This document shows, piece by piece, positions 1 to 8,337 of a DNA stretch of 64,000 nucleotides (positions within the stretch are counted from its first letter, which is position 1; each line of letters opens with the position of its first letter). The DNA comes from Flavobacterium aquariorum. GTDB taxonomy: Bacteria; Bacteroidota; Bacteroidia; Flavobacteriales; Flavobacteriaceae. Where the stretch lies: positions 186,001-250,000 of the forward strand of contig NZ_QKXH01000002.1 in the NCBI RefSeq assembly GCF_003254745.1. The letters run 5' to 3'. The notes beneath the pieces were generated by a model. It made no database searches and was not told the DNA's origin. It saw nothing but the letters and a program-made list of their open reading frames with translations. A program made the position numbers and the translations under genes.

Positions 1-280
1 CTCCATCTTTCTCGAGACCTTTGATGATTATTAATCCCATAATCGGTGCATTTTTATCTTCACCGGAACATTTTGTACAAAGGGATTTTCTTTTTTCTGG
101 ATTTAATACATCTATAATTTTTCCGTAGATTTTACCTGATTTCTCATAGATTTCCACTATAGATTTTGCTTGTCCTGTTTCATCATCAATTGTTTTCCAT
201 TTTCCAAAAACAGTTTGGCTTTGGGCATTGAAAATCATTGTAAAAAACACAACTAAACTAAATACGATACTTTTTTTCAT
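1..280 (-). CDS. DUF2147 family secreted protein, partial (N-terminal part)
   Basis: Reverse-strand frame open from an ATG at 280 to the window edge, about 93 codons; the C-terminus lies outside. It begins with a signal peptide (MKKSIVFSLVVFFTMIFNAQ, cleavage probably just after) and continues TVFGKWKTIDDETGQAKSIV, the typical start of DUF2147 proteins, in which a W-x-T-x-D/E-E-T-G motif opens a small periplasmic beta-sheet domain. A CTKCSGEDKNAPIMGL stretch follows, also usual for the family. The function of DUF2147 is not established. It is separate from the next gene, which ends at 395 on the same strand. Confidence 0.8.
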   Translation of the reverse strand, partial: MKKSIVFSLVVFFTMIFNAQSQTVFGKWKTIDDETGQAKSIVEIYEKSGKIYGKIIDVLNPEKRKSLCTKCSGEDKNAPIMGLIIIKGLEKDG

Positions 281-394
281 TTTTCTTAAATTATTGTCTC
301 ACTTTTTTATTATTCCAAATCGCTGTAAAAAAACAGCCAATGGGTTTCTTTCGACAAGAATACAAAATTCCATTTAAACAATCTCATTATATTG

Positions 395-1327
395 TTAAAC
401 TTTAATACTGTCCTTTGTCTTTTTTAGCTTATGAATTGTAGCATTCAACTCAAATCCAAGCAACAAAATCATACAGTTAATCCAGATGTAAAACATCATA
501 ATTAATAATGTCCCAATCGAACCATACAATTCGTTGTATTTTGAAAAGCGAATCACCCAGATTCCAAAAAAATAGGAAGAAATAATTATAAGTACCGTTG
601 TAAAAACTGAACCTACACTAATAAATGGAGGTTTATGTGATTGTTTTGTTCCATATCGCAATAAAATTGAAGAGGTAATTAATATCATTAATATTACGAA
701 AATATACCTTCCTAAAATAATCAACGGAATTCGATCACTTAAAACATCTTGAATAATTGTTTTTTGAATAAAAACCTCAAAAACAACTATAATAGAAACA
801 GTCATTAACAAAAGAATTGATAATATTAGTGAAATTCCCAATGCAACAAAATATTGATTTAAAAAACCTCTTTTTTCTATTACATGACGGGAAGATTCAA
901 AACCCCCCAAAATACCATTTATACCATTTGCCATCAAAAAAATAGACAGCAAGAATCCTGAAGACATCAACCCTGAATGACTATTGTTAAGGATGTCGTT
1001 TATGATATTTGCAATGGCATCGTATGTATTAGGAGGAACACCTTCTTTCACAAATTGAAGAAAATCGCCCTGAAATCCTTCGATAGGAATATAAGGAATT
1101 AAGTTTAAAATAAACAATGCAAAAGGAAATAAAGCCATGAAAAAACTGAAAGCAACTGCGCTGGCATGGTATGAAAATGCCCCGTCGATGATTCCCTCAA
1201 AATACAGTTCTAATAAATCATAAAAAGAAAACCCTCCCAAACCGGGAACTTTAACCTTTTTCAAGATGTGCATTAAGTTTCTTATAACGGGAATTTTTTC
1301 GAGTTTAGCCTCAATTATTAAGCTCAT
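395..1327 (-). CDS. YihY/BrkB family inner-membrane protein
   Basis: 310 residues, close to the usual YihY/virulence factor BrkB length. About six hydrophobic segments are visible, with the conserved stretch GAFSYHASAVAFSFFMALFP near residues 50-70 that marks the family, and a GTKQSHKPPFISVGSVF loop near 225-240. Once misnamed ribonuclease BN, these are integral membrane proteins of unsettled function; substrate transport has been proposed. The stop lies after a short lysine-rich tail. The gene starts 4 bp after the end of nadC, so both are probably co-transcribed with nadC first. The assignment rests on the conserved core and topology. Confidence 0.85.
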   Translation of the reverse strand: MSLIIEAKLEKIPVIRNLMHILKKVKVPGLGGFSFYDLLELYFEGIIDGAFSYHASAVAFSFFMALFPFALFILNLIPYIPIEGFQGDFLQFVKEGVPPNTYDAIANIINDILNNSHSGLMSSGFLLSIFLMANGINGILGGFESSRHVIEKRGFLNQYFVALGISLILSILLLMTVSIIVVFEVFIQKTIIQDVLSDRIPLIILGRYIFVILMILITSSILLRYGTKQSHKPPFISVGSVFTTVLIIISSYFFGIWVIRFSKYNELYGSIGTLLIMMFYIWINCMILLLGFELNATIHKLKKTKDSIKV

Positions 1328-1331
1328 AATT

Positions 1332-2189
1332 CTAAATTGCTTTTAGACTTAAATCCATATTATAAACAGAATGAGTTAACGCTCCCGATGAAATATAATT
1401 AACACCACATTCAGCATAAAACCTCATGGTATCTTCGTTGATATTACCCGAAGATTCTGTTTGGCATTTGTCACCTATTAAAGCCACTGCGGCTTTTGTA
1501 TCTTCATAATTAAAATTGTCTATTAAAATCCTGTGCACTCCTTCGCTTTTTAAAATTTCTTGAATTTCAACAAGGTTTCTGGCTTCAACAATAATTTTAA
1601 GATCTAAATTATTTTCCTTGAGATAGGCTTGTGTTTTGGCAATAGCCAATGTAATACCTCCTGCGAAATCAATATGATTATCCTTTAACATAATCATATC
1701 ATACAATGCAAAACGGTGATTTTCGCCGCCACCAATTTTAACAGCCCATTTTTCAGCCACACGAAATCCTGGTGTTGTTTTTCGTGTATCCAATATTTTT
1801 GTATTTGTGCCTTTCAATAACTGTACAAAACTATTTGTTTTGGTAGCAATCGCACTCATGCGTTGCATTGTATTTAATACCACTCTTTCGGATTTTAAAA
1901 TAGATTGAGAACTGCCCGAAACATGAAAAACAACATCTCCTTTTTTGACTGCAGTTCCATCTTCAATGAAGGTTTCAATTTGCATTTTAGGATCTACATA
2001 TTCAAATATCAGTTTGGCAAATGCAACTCCTGCAATTATACCATCTTCTTTTACCAATAACTTTGCTTTTCCTTGAGCATCTGCAGGAATACAGGCTAAT
2101 GAGCTATAATCTCCAGATCCTAGATCTTCTCTAATAGCATTAGCAATTAAAGTATTTAATTCGTTTTGAAACTGTGCTTCACTTATCAT
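1332..2189 (-). CDS. nadC: Nicotinate-nucleotide pyrophosphorylase (carboxylating)
   Basis: Quinolinate phosphoribosyltransferase of de novo NAD synthesis: quinolinate plus PRPP gives nicotinate mononucleotide, CO2 and pyrophosphate. The 285-residue length matches the family. Visible signatures are REDLGSGDYSS near residue 20, the RKTTPGFR loop near 136-143, KIGGGENHRFALYDMIMLKDNH near 150-172, and EARN and the glycine-rich SSGNI/SSGALTHS segments toward the C-terminus. These include the Arg, His and Lys residues that hold quinolinate and PRPP in known structures. Cytosolic enzyme. It starts 4 bp upstream of the YihY gene and no nadA or nadB is in the window. Confidence 0.95.
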   Translation of the reverse strand: MISEAQFQNELNTLIANAIREDLGSGDYSSLACIPADAQGKAKLLVKEDGIIAGVAFAKLIFEYVDPKMQIETFIEDGTAVKKGDVVFHVSGSSQSILKSERVVLNTMQRMSAIATKTNSFVQLLKGTNTKILDTRKTTPGFRVAEKWAVKIGGGENHRFALYDMIMLKDNHIDFAGGITLAIAKTQAYLKENNLDLKIIVEARNLVEIQEILKSEGVHRILIDNFNYEDTKAAVALIGDKCQTESSGNINEDTMRFYAECGVNYISSGALTHSVYNMDLSLKAI

Positions 2190-2348
2190 TTTTTCATTCT
2201 TTTAATGGAATGCTAAAGTAGGATTTATTTTGTGTATTAAAAAGTAAGTCGGTTTTAAAAATTTGGAATTTCACATTTATTTATGACCATTCATTCCTTC
2301 AATTACTAAATCGTCAAAATAACTCTAAATAAGACTATTTTTTAAAAG

Positions 2349-2383
2349 AAAACCTGCAAGCATCTGGATTACTTACAGGTTTT
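2349..2383 (-). terminator. Intrinsic terminator of the M28 peptidase gene
   Basis: Stem AAAACCTGCAAG (2349-2360) pairs with CTTACAGGTTTT (2372-2383) with one mismatch, about 30 bp after the peptidase stop on the reverse strand, with A/T runs on both sides. Confidence 0.7.
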
Positions 2384-2413
2384 CAATTTCTTTTATTTTG
2401 GTTTTAATCTCAA

Positions 2414-3790
2414 TTATTCAATAGCATTTTGGTCCATCATATAGATCAAAGCAGCCATAGTTCCCGCTCCTAGTTCTAATTCTCTTTTATTGATTGCATC
2501 AAATTTATCGTTTGCTGCGTGATGGTAATCAAAATAACGTTGTGAATCTGGCTTTAACCCGGCTTTCACAATTGCTTTTCCTGTTAATGGACCGATGTCC
2601 GATCCTGAATGTCCTTTCACAAAACTATGAATTAGATAAGGCTCGAACAATGTTTTCCAATTTGTAATCTTACTAAAATTAGCGTCATTACATTCTAATG
2701 AAAAACCTCTTGGGGTAAAACCTCCTTCGTCACTCTCTAAAGCAAAAATGTGATTTTCTTTGTTTGCTAATGACAATTCTTCGTATTTCTTCCCGCCTCT
2801 TAACCCGTTTTCTTCATTCATAAAAAGAACTACACGAAGCGTATTTTTAGGTTTGTAATTTAAATTTTTAAAAACATTCATCACTTCCATGCTTTGCACT
2901 ACTCCTGCTCCGTCGTCATGCGAACCATCAGCCAAATCCCAAGAATCTAAATGACCTCCTACTACCATGATATTATCTGGATGCTCAGTTCCTTTGATTT
3001 CACCAACAACATTGTAAGAAAGAGCATCTTCCAATTGCTGACAGGATTGCTTGAAATAAAATTTCAAATTAGGATTGCTTTTTAAAGTCTTGCTTAACAA
3101 TTCGGCTCCATTAGTACTAATAGCAGCCGTTGGAATGTATTTTTCTTTTGCAATATCTCCATAGCTCTGTCCTCCTGCATGCGGATAATCGTCCAATCGC
3201 AAATTCATTGAACGCACGATTGTTCCAACTGCTCCCATATTGGCAGCTTCTTTAGCACCGGCATATCGTTGATCAACCGCCCCAGAATAGGCATCAAAGG
3301 CTTCAATAGCCCCATTATCCATAGGTCTATTATAGAACACTATTTTTCCTTTTATTTTATCCGCTCCCAAAGCTTTCATTTCATCAAAACTATGAATTTC
3401 GATTACTTCGGCAGTCAACCCATTTTTCGGAGTTGCAATTGACCCACCCAAAGCACAAATTGGCACTTTGATTTTGGTTTTATTATCTTGAATATAAGCT
3501 GTTTCTTTTTCTCCACGAACCCAATGAGGCACCATTACCTCTTGCAAATACACTTTATCAAATCCTAATGTTTCCATTTGACTTTTGGTATATTGAACCG
3601 CTTTTTCAGCTCCCACAGAGCCAGATAAACGAGATCCTACATTATTTGATAAATGATCCAACCAAGAATAACATTGTGATTTTGTTAACGCAGAATTGTA
3701 AATTTCCTTAAAGAACTGTTCGTCTTTGTTTTGGGCAAACAAAGCAACACTATTTACAAAAAGTAAAGAAAGAAGTAGGTTTTTTTTCAT
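2414..3790 (-). CDS. M28 family zinc metallopeptidase (carboxypeptidase Q-like), secreted
   Basis: 458 residues with a signal peptide (MKKNLLLSLLFVNSVALFAQ). A protease-associated insert region spans roughly residues 110-230. The M28 core carries the di-zinc ligand series: GGHLDSWD (His, about 278), DGSHDDGAG (bridging Asp, about 290), FMNEENGLRGG (Glu-Glu pair, about 325) and a C-terminal DYHHAANDKFDAI with the last His ligand. This is the plasma glutamate carboxypeptidase/carboxypeptidase Q arrangement, which releases residues from di- and small peptides. Probably periplasmic or outer-membrane exposed. Terminators at both ends make it its own unit. Exact peptide preference cannot be read from the sequence. 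Confidence 0.88.
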   Translation of the reverse strand: MKKNLLLSLLFVNSVALFAQNKDEQFFKEIYNSALTKSQCYSWLDHLSNNVGSRLSGSVGAEKAVQYTKSQMETLGFDKVYLQEVMVPHWVRGEKETAYIQDNKTKIKVPICALGGSIATPKNGLTAEVIEIHSFDEMKALGADKIKGKIVFYNRPMDNGAIEAFDAYSGAVDQRYAGAKEAANMGAVGTIVRSMNLRLDDYPHAGGQSYGDIAKEKYIPTAAISTNGAELLSKTLKSNPNLKFYFKQSCQQLEDALSYNVVGEIKGTEHPDNIMVVGGHLDSWDLADGSHDDGAGVVQSMEVMNVFKNLNYKPKNTLRVVLFMNEENGLRGGKKYEELSLANKENHIFALESDEGGFTPRGFSLECNDANFSKITNWKTLFEPYLIHSFVKGHSGSDIGPLTGKAIVKAGLKPDSQRYFDYHHAANDKFDAINKRELELGAGTMAALIYMMDQNAIE

Positions 3791-3875
3791 TTTGGGTTAT
3801 TCTTAATTTATAGTTTTAATTAATCGATGTGCAATTTCGAAATTCTAAAGTAAAATTGATGTTAAAATCAAAAAA

Positions 3876-3908
3876 AAATCCTGCTCACTTTAAAAGTTTA
3901 CAGGATTT
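3876..3908 (-). terminator. Intrinsic terminator after the GH97 gene
   Basis: AAATCCTG (3876-3883) pairs with CAGGATTT (3901-3908), with an eight-T run following in the reverse-strand transcript. It marks the downstream end of the polysaccharide utilization locus. Confidence 0.7.
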
Positions 3909-3930
3909 AATGAAATCACAACTAAGTTTA

Positions 3931-6030
3931 TTACTTAATTGGTTCAAAACTAACGGCAGTTCCTCCACCAGGAGCCAAAACCAAATTTAATTTAGATTTA
4001 TTCGTTACCTCAACAGTTCTGATTTTGTAAGCCATTGGATTCTTTTTCCAATCGGCATCTTTAGCATCTTCATAAATAATAGCTTTATACTTTTGACCTT
4101 TGGTTAAAAAATCTAGTGCTATTTCAGATTTTCTGGCATTTTCGTCTGTAATTGCTCCTAGGAACCAAGTTTCCTTTCCTTTAGTTTTTCTGGCAATGGT
4201 CAAATAATCTCCTGGTTCTGCTTCCAAAATTTTGGTATCATCCCAATCCAAAGCAACATCTTTGATGAATTGAAAGGCATCCATGTGTTTCTCGTAGCTT
4301 TCAGGTAAATCGGCGGCCATTTGCAAAGGAGAATACATCGTTACATACAAGGCTAATTGTTTGGCCAATGTAGTGTGAACTTGTTCTTTTTTATTTTTAT
4401 CATAATAGCTCATTTTGATTTCGAAGATACCCGGTGTATAATCCATTGGTCCACCAAGAAGTCTTGTAAATGGTAAAATGGTTTCGTGACTTGGTGCATT
4501 ACCAACACTCCAAGCATTAAATTCATTACCTCGTGCGGCTTCCGCGTCGATGTAATTTGGATACGTTCTACTGTAACCTGTTGGTCGAGACGATTCATGT
4601 GAATTGAGCATTAATTTATAATCAGCAGCACGTCTTGCTACAAAGTTGAAGTGGTTCACCATCGTTTGTCCGTCATGAAATTCGCCACGAGGAATAATTT
4701 TGCCAACATAACCGGTTTTTACAGCTGGGTAATCGTATTTTTTCATCAAATCGAAAGCGCGGTCCAAATGACGCTCATAATTAGCAACAGAACCCGAAGT
4801 TTCATGATGCATAATCATTTTTACGTTTTTTTCTTTGGCGTAAGCCGTAACTTCTGCCAGATTGAAATCAGGATAAGGAGTCGTAAAATCAAATACTTCT
4901 TCTTTCCAATTGCCCGCCCAGTCTTCCCAGCCTACATTCCAACCTTCGACTAATACTCCATCAAATCCATTTTTGGCAGCAAAATCAATATATTTTTTGG
5001 TATTTGCTGTTGTTGCGCCGTGTTTTCCTGTAGGAATTAAATCTTGCGACGATAAATTTTGTGCGTTTTGTGAACCTGCATAGTCCCAAGTAGATATTCC
5101 AACATGCATTTCCCACCAAATCCCAACATATTTCATTGGTTTTATATATGAAACATCGTCCAGTTTACAAGGCTCATTTAAATTCAAAATCATTTGTGAC
5201 CCCACAATATCACGGGCATCTTTGCTTATCATAATTGTTCTCCATGGAGATACACAAGCTGCTTGCAAATAGGCTTTGTCGCCAATTGCATTCGGTACCA
5301 AATGTGAAGTAAGTTTATAATTGGTAACATCAACATCTAAATGCATGACTGGATAATTCACAACAGCTGCTTCAAATATATTGACATACAATCCCGAAGG
5401 AGATTTCATCATTAAAGGTGCTTGAACTCTACTTTTACCAAGATCCGTTGTCATGCCAATTCCTGTATTTTTGTCCAATTTTGCATTGTCAATTTCAGAA
5501 AGTTTGGTTTCGTTATAAGGATATTCATTGGTATCAAAATCGCCAGGAATCCAAAAGGCCTTATAATCTTCGGTTAAATTAAAATGAGTTTCTTCATCAG
5601 AAATAATGAAATAATTTAGTTTCTCTTGTTTTGGAAATTCATATCTAAAAGCCACTCCTTCGTCATAGACTTTGAAAACAATATTCATTTTTACATTGGT
5701 CGCTTTTTGAACCAAAGCAATGGTAAGTTCATTATAATGATTTACAATTGATGCTTTTTGACCTAAAACAGGTTTCCAAGATTCATTGAAAGTATCTGCT
5801 TTTGAAGACTGAACCTCAAAATTGGCATCAAGAGCCGTTTTGTCTTTGAGTTTTATCCCCAAAGTACTTTCTACAATAACGGGTTTGCCATTGTAATTTA
5901 CAGTATAAGATGGTTGCCCATTATTTACCAATTTGAAATTTACCTCAAGGGCATTGGATGGGGATTTTACGCTTTGCGCATGAAGCAAACTCAATGCTAA
6001 AACGAGAATAATAGAAAATATTTTCTTCAT
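3931..6030 (-). CDS. Glycoside hydrolase family 97 enzyme (alpha-glucosidase type), secreted
   Basis: 699 residues, the standard GH97 length, with signal peptide MKKIFSIILVLALSLLHAQ. An N-terminal super-sandwich region (about 25-290) is followed by a TIM barrel with WWEMHVGISTWDYAG, GFDGVLVEGWNVGWEDW and PRGEFHDGQTMVNHF, and a C-terminal beta domain. The barrel segment where retaining GH97 enzymes carry their Asp nucleophile reads AVKTGYVG here, with Gly. From what I recall of the family this matches the inverting, SusB-like alpha-glucosidase subgroup, but the inference is modest. It is the last gene of the locus and has its own LacI-type palindrome 79 bp upstream, so it may be controlled separately from the genes before it. 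Confidence 0.92.
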   Translation of the reverse strand: MKKIFSIILVLALSLLHAQSVKSPSNALEVNFKLVNNGQPSYTVNYNGKPVIVESTLGIKLKDKTALDANFEVQSSKADTFNESWKPVLGQKASIVNHYNELTIALVQKATNVKMNIVFKVYDEGVAFRYEFPKQEKLNYFIISDEETHFNLTEDYKAFWIPGDFDTNEYPYNETKLSEIDNAKLDKNTGIGMTTDLGKSRVQAPLMMKSPSGLYVNIFEAAVVNYPVMHLDVDVTNYKLTSHLVPNAIGDKAYLQAACVSPWRTIMISKDARDIVGSQMILNLNEPCKLDDVSYIKPMKYVGIWWEMHVGISTWDYAGSQNAQNLSSQDLIPTGKHGATTANTKKYIDFAAKNGFDGVLVEGWNVGWEDWAGNWKEEVFDFTTPYPDFNLAEVTAYAKEKNVKMIMHHETSGSVANYERHLDRAFDLMKKYDYPAVKTGYVGKIIPRGEFHDGQTMVNHFNFVARRAADYKLMLNSHESSRPTGYSRTYPNYIDAEAARGNEFNAWSVGNAPSHETILPFTRLLGGPMDYTPGIFEIKMSYYDKNKKEQVHTTLAKQLALYVTMYSPLQMAADLPESYEKHMDAFQFIKDVALDWDDTKILEAEPGDYLTIARKTKGKETWFLGAITDENARKSEIALDFLTKGQKYKAIIYEDAKDADWKKNPMAYKIRTVEVTNKSKLNLVLAPGGGTAVSFEPIK

Positions 6031-6108
6031 TTGGTTATGTATTTATATAGATAGTAAAAATACTTATTTACATTATTAAATTCTAAATAAAATACAACTA
6101 CCACCTTG

Positions 6109-6140
6109 TAGTAAAATCGAAAACGTTTTCGATTTTACTA
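6109..6140. promoter_or_regulatory. Perfect 32-bp palindrome, LacI-family-type operator before GH97
   Basis: All 16 base pairs of the dyad match. The core is CGAAAACGTTTTCG and the arms are TAGTAAAAT and its complement. A central CG flanked by A-run and T-run is the usual LacI/GalR-family operator form. It lies 79 bp upstream of the GH97 start and about 100 bp after the GH43 stop. No T-run follows, so it is unlikely to be a terminator. No LacI regulator is in the window. Confidence 0.75.
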
Positions 6141-6243
6141 ATAAAGTAATTTAAAAATTCAATTCTTTAAAATGTATAAAGAATTGAATTTTTAGTCATC
6201 GTTTTTTTAAACTAATGTTTCTCTTTTACTGCTAAATCTAAAC

Positions 6244-8166
6244 TTAATTCGAAACAGGAAGAGTGGTTTTCGCCCCAATTCCATTTTCATTAAACGCTTC
6301 TATCGCAAAATAATACCCTGTTCCCTTGTCTAATCCTCTAAAGTCATATGAATTTGCATCATAAACCATTATGCTGTTGTATAGTTTATCAGGGGCAATC
6401 CCATAGTAAATATTATAGCCGACAGCTCCAGGTTGTGTGACCCAATTAATCATTGCATTGCGGGAATCCTCAACACTTCTGCTTACTTTAAATCCAGTAA
6501 CCGATTTTGGTTTTTCTGATAATCCATTTCCAAAAACACGAAAATCAGAAACAGCAAATAATCCTGATGCGTTGTGAATATTCACCATTTTTACATAACG
6601 GGCTTCAATTGGTTTTGTCAATTCAAGATAATCGTGCGGACTATCTTTATCGCTTTTGGATTTATCAACTACCAAAGTCCAATTTTGATTATCATCCGAC
6701 ATGAATATTTGGTATTGATAATAAATATCCATTGCCTTGTTATATTGAGTAGCTTTATGATCGGCATAATTAATTTGTAAAGCGTTAATTCTCATTTTTC
6801 TGCCCAAATCAATCTGCAGCCATTCTCCTGGTTTATCAGTTTTGGCCGACCAGTAGGTTTGAATATCCTCATCAGTCAAATTCTGGGCATTGTAACAAAT
6901 TTTTTCAAATACTTTTTTTCCACCTGTATCCACTCTGTGTGTTTGTACATCCATACATTCTTCCGAAGAAGAAACTGTTGCCACTTTTCTATACGAAAGC
7001 AACATCCAACCTGAGAAAGTTCCTTTGGTTTGGTCACGCTTGTTATTTGGCAACAAAGTTGGGAAATCTCCATAAGAAGTAATCGAATACATAACATCAT
7101 CTTTGTCAAATCCTGCAGGAAACATATCAATCCGGCGTTCAAAACGATCTTTAACCGAAATTTTACAGGTTCCGGTATTCCAATAATTACCGTAGTTATC
7201 GGCAAAAGTATTTCCGTGCCCTGCCCCAATTACAAATCCTCCCGGTTTATATGACATTGGATTATGCTTTTGATACGTAAACGGCCCCAAAGGACTATTC
7301 CCAACATGAACACCATTGGCATAGCCCTTAAATTCGGTGGCTGGAGCTCCATATTGCATGTAATATTTACCGTTGTGTTTCGTCATCCAAGCTCCTTCTA
7401 TAAAATTGCCCCAAGGTGCTGGTTCCATATCATTATTGGGTCCAAAGCGCTCCCAACCGTGCGTAGAAGGATCCAAACCTACAACTGCTTTTATATCGCC
7501 ATAAGGACGCTGAATATCCTCAACTTCGGTTGCTGCATATAGCTTTTCATAATCTGTCTGATTCCCCTTCGGTAACCAAGTATTATAATCTACCTCTACT
7601 CCACAAAGCGGTAATTTCCCACTCGAACCATAATACATATACACTTTTTTGTCATCATCCTGAAAAATTGCGGGATCCCAAGTAGGCAACATCGCAGTAT
7701 TGACATGACGAACCCAGCGACCCGATTTTGGATCAGCAGTTTTCCAAACCGGGTGATCTTTTTTCCAAGTTGACCCTACATAAAACAAAGTATCGTTTAC
7801 TACCCAAGCGGCTGGTGCGCACTGGTCATCATCACCAGGATTTCGTTGAAAACTACCGTAAACAAATTTCCAGTCCGATAAATCTTTGCTCCAGAAGAAA
7901 CCAGCTTGATTGGTTGCAAACAGATAATAATCTCCTTTATAGGTGATAATTAATGGATCAGCACTGGAACGACGAGAATCAGGAATTCCATTATGGTTTG
8001 CTGTAGTATAATTGTACCCGATATTTATGGGATTACAATAAGTAGACGCTGATTTATTAGGATCAAACCATTTCGTTTTTCCAATACTATTGGTTTTAGA
8101 TTGCGCCATACTGACTTGAAAGCAAATCAATAGCAACAATGCTGATATTAAATATAGTCTTCTCAT
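6244..8166 (-). CDS. Glycoside hydrolase family 43 enzyme with discoidin and fibronectin-III modules
   Basis: 640 residues from the ATG at 8166; an ATG at 8187 would add seven Lys-rich residues before a good signal peptide (MRRLYLISALLLLICFQVSM), so 8166 is preferred. The five-bladed propeller shows the GH43 triad: catalytic base in SSADPLI (Asp70), pKa-modulating Asp in TWDPAIFQ (Asp164) and general acid in FIEGAW (Glu257). After about residue 400 comes an F5/8 type C (discoidin) module (NLTDEDIQTYWSAKTDKPG; LQIDLGRKMRINALQINY), then a fibronectin-III module to the end. GH43 members mostly act on beta-xylosides or alpha-arabinosides, but the subfamily and substrate are not identifiable by eye. 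It follows the GH3 gene by about 170 bp. Confidence 0.88.
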   Translation of the reverse strand: MRRLYLISALLLLICFQVSMAQSKTNSIGKTKWFDPNKSASTYCNPINIGYNYTTANHNGIPDSRRSSADPLIITYKGDYYLFATNQAGFFWSKDLSDWKFVYGSFQRNPGDDDQCAPAAWVVNDTLFYVGSTWKKDHPVWKTADPKSGRWVRHVNTAMLPTWDPAIFQDDDKKVYMYYGSSGKLPLCGVEVDYNTWLPKGNQTDYEKLYAATEVEDIQRPYGDIKAVVGLDPSTHGWERFGPNNDMEPAPWGNFIEGAWMTKHNGKYYMQYGAPATEFKGYANGVHVGNSPLGPFTYQKHNPMSYKPGGFVIGAGHGNTFADNYGNYWNTGTCKISVKDRFERRIDMFPAGFDKDDVMYSITSYGDFPTLLPNNKRDQTKGTFSGWMLLSYRKVATVSSSEECMDVQTHRVDTGGKKVFEKICYNAQNLTDEDIQTYWSAKTDKPGEWLQIDLGRKMRINALQINYADHKATQYNKAMDIYYQYQIFMSDDNQNWTLVVDKSKSDKDSPHDYLELTKPIEARYVKMVNIHNASGLFAVSDFRVFGNGLSEKPKSVTGFKVSRSVEDSRNAMINWVTQPGAVGYNIYYGIAPDKLYNSIMVYDANSYDFRGLDKGTGYYFAIEAFNENGIGAKTTLPVSN

Positions 8167-8281
8167 TTTTATTTTTTTTATAACCATATAAGAAATATAA
8201 GTTCATTTAAGCAAGAATATAAAAATCAAAACCTTATATCTTCTTATATTTCTTACATGGTAAATCTTTAATTCTGGGTTT

Positions 8282-8316
8282 AAAAAAAGCCCTCCGTCTA
8301 ACCAAAAACGAAGGGC
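8282..8316 (-). terminator. Intrinsic terminator after the GH3 gene
   Basis: In the reverse-strand transcript GCCCTTCGT pairs with ACGGAGGGC (one mismatch) around an AT-rich loop and is followed by seven T. It lies 22 bp after the GH3 stop. It implies that GH43 and GH97 are transcribed from their own promoters or by read-through. Confidence 0.75.
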
Positions 8317-8337
8317 AACCAAACAAACTAACCAAGC

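Noticed and set aside
6109..6140. Reading the 32-bp palindrome as a terminator of the GH43 gene
   Set aside because: No T-run follows on either strand and it lies about 100 bp after the stop; the core has the LacI-type operator form.
7030..7946. Several forward frames across the GH43 gene, and similar ones across GH3, dnaK, pta and the sensor gene
   Set aside because: They lie antisense to genes with clear family motifs and show no motif or signal of their own.
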